Shown here: positions 5,547-6,955 of the stretch, piece after piece
Layout of the letters: every line of letters starts with the position of its first letter
Position numbering within the stretch: position 1 is the stretch's first letter
Source: CALBPI01 sp039033695
GTDB taxonomy: Bacteria > Pseudomonadota > Gammaproteobacteria > Steroidobacterales > Woeseiaceae
Reading direction: 5' to 3'
Assembly (NCBI GenBank): GCA_039033695.1
Contig: JBCCCC010000159.1
Location: 1-6,955, forward strand
Length of the DNA: 6,955 nt
The notes under the pieces: generated by a model
What the model was told of the DNA's origin: nothing
Seen by the model: the letters and a program-made list of their open reading frames with translations, nothing else
Databases searched by the model: none
Translations under genes and position numbers: made by a program

Positions 5547-6611
5547 GTGCGCTTCAATACAGCATGCCGAGCTTTAGCGCTCTTTCTATCTGCGGTGTTG
5601 AGCGCATCCTGCGCAACGCAACCCGCTAGCCAAAATGCGCAGCTCGAACTCGAGCTGTTTGTCAGTGAGCCTGATGAAATCAATGTGGTGTCAGCACTGA
5701 TCATTGGGCCAACGGAGATGATGGTGGTCTCGGCGCAGGGCACCAAGTCAGCCGCTAATCGGCTCGCTGATCGCATCGAGGAAACAGACCGCACGCTGCG
5801 CTACATCTTCCTCACGCACCCGCACTTTGATCATCACCAGGGCGCAAGCGTGCTCAAAGCGCGATTTCCGATGGCGCGCTTTGTCGCTTCACCTGATGTG
5901 GCGCGACTGCAACGTGTACGTGCACCCATGGATGACGAACAGTCTCGGGCACGTCTTGGCGCAAACGCCGCCGTACCCTATGTGCTGGCGGAAGACTACC
6001 CTGCCGAAACCATCGAAATCGATGGCGTACCGATTGAGCTCTGGCGAGGTATTATTGGCGATGCCGGCCTCGGCTACCCCGATGAGCCACATACGGCCTT
6101 GTACATTCCAAGTCTCAATGCATTCTTGCCGAGCGACGCTGTATACCACGACGCCCACGTGTTTCTGGGGGGCAGCTCTCGGGAGAGTCGCATGATCTGG
6201 TCGGCGCAGCTTGAGGGCTGGTTGGCACGTGAATTTGAAATCGTTGTGCCCGGCCATATGGCCAAGACCAGTCTAGAGACGCTCAGCCCAGAAGCCGCGC
6301 TCTCGCACACGCGAAATTACATTGCCACCTATGAGGCCGTCTTGGCCGAGAGCGAGACATCGGACCAACTGATTGCTGCGATGATAGAAAAGTATCCTGA
6401 CATCAGGCATCGCCAGGGATTGTATCTCGGTGCGTTTTTCGATTTCTTCGAGTTCCGATCGATGGTGATCGATAAGGCGGGCAACGTCGCCGCCGGGCCT
6501 GGTCCAGCGTCGCCGCAAGAAGCCGAGGCACAGCGCCGTCAATTTGAGGCGGTGCGACGCGCTTACAATCCGCCTGACCGTAGCGACCGAGAATCACCGG
6601 CCGTTGATTGA
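5547..6611 (+). CDS. Exported metallo-beta-lactamase-fold hydrolase
   Basis: The 354-residue product starts at GTG and has an N-terminal signal (hydrophobic 8-21). SASC with Cys22 could be a lipidation site, but the -3 residue is Ser rather than Leu, so it may be a plain periplasmic protein or an atypical lipoprotein. The domain at about 33-240 has the metal-binding motif THPHFDHHQG with His91, His93, Asp95 and His96. Further probable ligands are His182, Asp197 in LPSDAVYHDAHVF, and His237 in VPGHM. All seven positions needed for a dinuclear zinc site are therefore filled, so an active hydrolase is likely. Candidate substrates in this superfamily include lactones, thioesters, beta-lactams and phosphodiesters; the sequence does not decide. 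Residues 240-354 form a helical extension ending in a Pro/Glu-rich tail. It follows the esterase on the same strand after 176 bases and converges on the GGDEF gene. Confidence 0.9.
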   Translation: MRFNTACRALALFLSAVLSASCATQPASQNAQLELELFVSEPDEINVVSALIIGPTEMMVVSAQGTKSAANRLADRIEETDRTLRYIFLTHPHFDHHQGASVLKARFPMARFVASPDVARLQRVRAPMDDEQSRARLGANAAVPYVLAEDYPAETIEIDGVPIELWRGIIGDAGLGYPDEPHTALYIPSLNAFLPSDAVYHDAHVFLGGSSRESRMIWSAQLEGWLAREFEIVVPGHMAKTSLETLSPEAALSHTRNYIATYEAVLAESETSDQLIAAMIEKYPDIRHRQGLYLGAFFDFFEFRSMVIDKAGNVAAGPGPASPQEAEAQRRQFEAVRRAYNPPDRSDRESPAVD

Positions 6612-6637
6612 TGCGGGACGCCCAGAACCTCGTTTAG

Positions 6638-6955
6638 CTATGCCGCAATGCAGCGATTTCGGCCCGCGTCTTTGGCGGCATAGAGCGCCTCATCAGCGCG
6701 CCGATACAGCTGCTCTGCTCCGTCGCGCGCTTTGAGCGCGCTGATCCCGCAAGAAATCGTCACAGGAATCTCGACACCGTCAACAGTAATCTCCGCAGCG
6801 GCGATCAATGCCCGGAGCTTCTCCGCAATCATCGTGGCGTCATCGATCGTTGTGTCAGGAAATAGGACAACGAACTCCTCCCCACCGATACGGGCCACAA
6901 AGTCATTGGACCGCGTGTAACGCGACAGGTAACTTGCCACTTGCGCAAGTACGGC
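6638..6955 (-). CDS. GGDEF diguanylate cyclase, C-terminal part (start outside window)
   Basis: The frame is open to the right edge, so only the last 105 residues are visible. They are the second half of a GGDEF domain: AVLAQVASYL, then RSND, FVARI, GGEEF, and an ordinary C-terminal half ending in YRRADEALYAAKDAGRN. GGEEF (6872-6886) is the active-site loop that makes cyclic di-GMP from two GTP. RxxD (6902-6913) sits exactly five residues before it, which is the product-binding inhibitory I-site. The enzyme therefore looks catalytically competent and feedback-inhibited. The domain ends the protein, so any sensor or membrane part lies upstream, outside the window. The stop codon is 26 bases from the end of the convergent metallo-hydrolase gene. 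Confidence 0.95.
   Translation of the reverse strand, partial: AVLAQVASYLSRYTRSNDFVARIGGEEFVVLFPDTTIDDATMIAEKLRALIAAAEITVDGVEIPVTISCGISALKARDGAEQLYRRADEALYAAKDAGRNRCIAA

Noticed and set aside
6612..6637. A bidirectional terminator between the metallo-hydrolase and GGDEF genes
   Set aside because: The 26-base gap has only a trivial GGG/CCC pairing and no T-run.

Overview
The window is about 7 kb of moderately GC-rich DNA with seven genes. The features point to a Gram-negative (diderm) bacterium: several Sec signal peptides, two clear lipoprotein signals plus one doubtful one, and a diguanylate cyclase. A gammaproteobacterium is my best guess, but no ribosomal or other phylogenetic marker is present, so this is only an inference. 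I saw no tRNA, rRNA, insertion sequence, CRISPR array or phage gene. No gene-free stretch exceeds 300 bases; the longest is the 226-base divergent region at 789-1014.

Layout from left to right. A minus-strand gene (21-788) encodes an exported protein whose C-terminal half is six SGS-centred repeats of 17-19 residues, like GIN/DUF4097-type putative adhesins. A divergent intergenic region with two inverted repeats follows. A plus-strand pair comes next: a small secreted protein of unknown function (1015-1554) and, almost touching it, a lipoprotein (about 1561-2559). The lipoprotein's last 110 residues hold 14 cysteines and a motif layout resembling secreted phospholipase A2 (a CGPGC loop, then CC and a His-Asp pair). 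Two minus-strand genes converge on this pair. One is a 134-residue protein (2578-2982) that I read as a distant O6-alkylguanine alkyltransferase-like protein with Phe-Trp where the active-site Cys-His would be. The other is an exported DUF2891 protein (3100-4182). Two plus-strand hydrolases then follow: an alpha/beta-hydrolase lipoprotein (4333-5370) with a complete Ser-Asp-His triad, and an exported metallo-beta-lactamase-fold hydrolase (5547-6611) with a full set of seven metal ligands. At the right edge the C-terminal end of a GGDEF diguanylate cyclase (6638-6955, minus) is cut by the window.

Five or six of the seven products leave the cytoplasm, so the region looks like a set of envelope or periplasmic functions rather than one metabolic pathway. 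Only 1015-1554 and 1561-2559 look clearly co-transcribed. The two hydrolases share a strand but are 176 bases apart, and the second has its own candidate operator. The most interesting items are the phospholipase A2-like cysteine-rich lipoprotein with its partner, the alkyltransferase-like protein that lacks the acceptor cysteine, and the palindrome upstream of the metallo-hydrolase gene.
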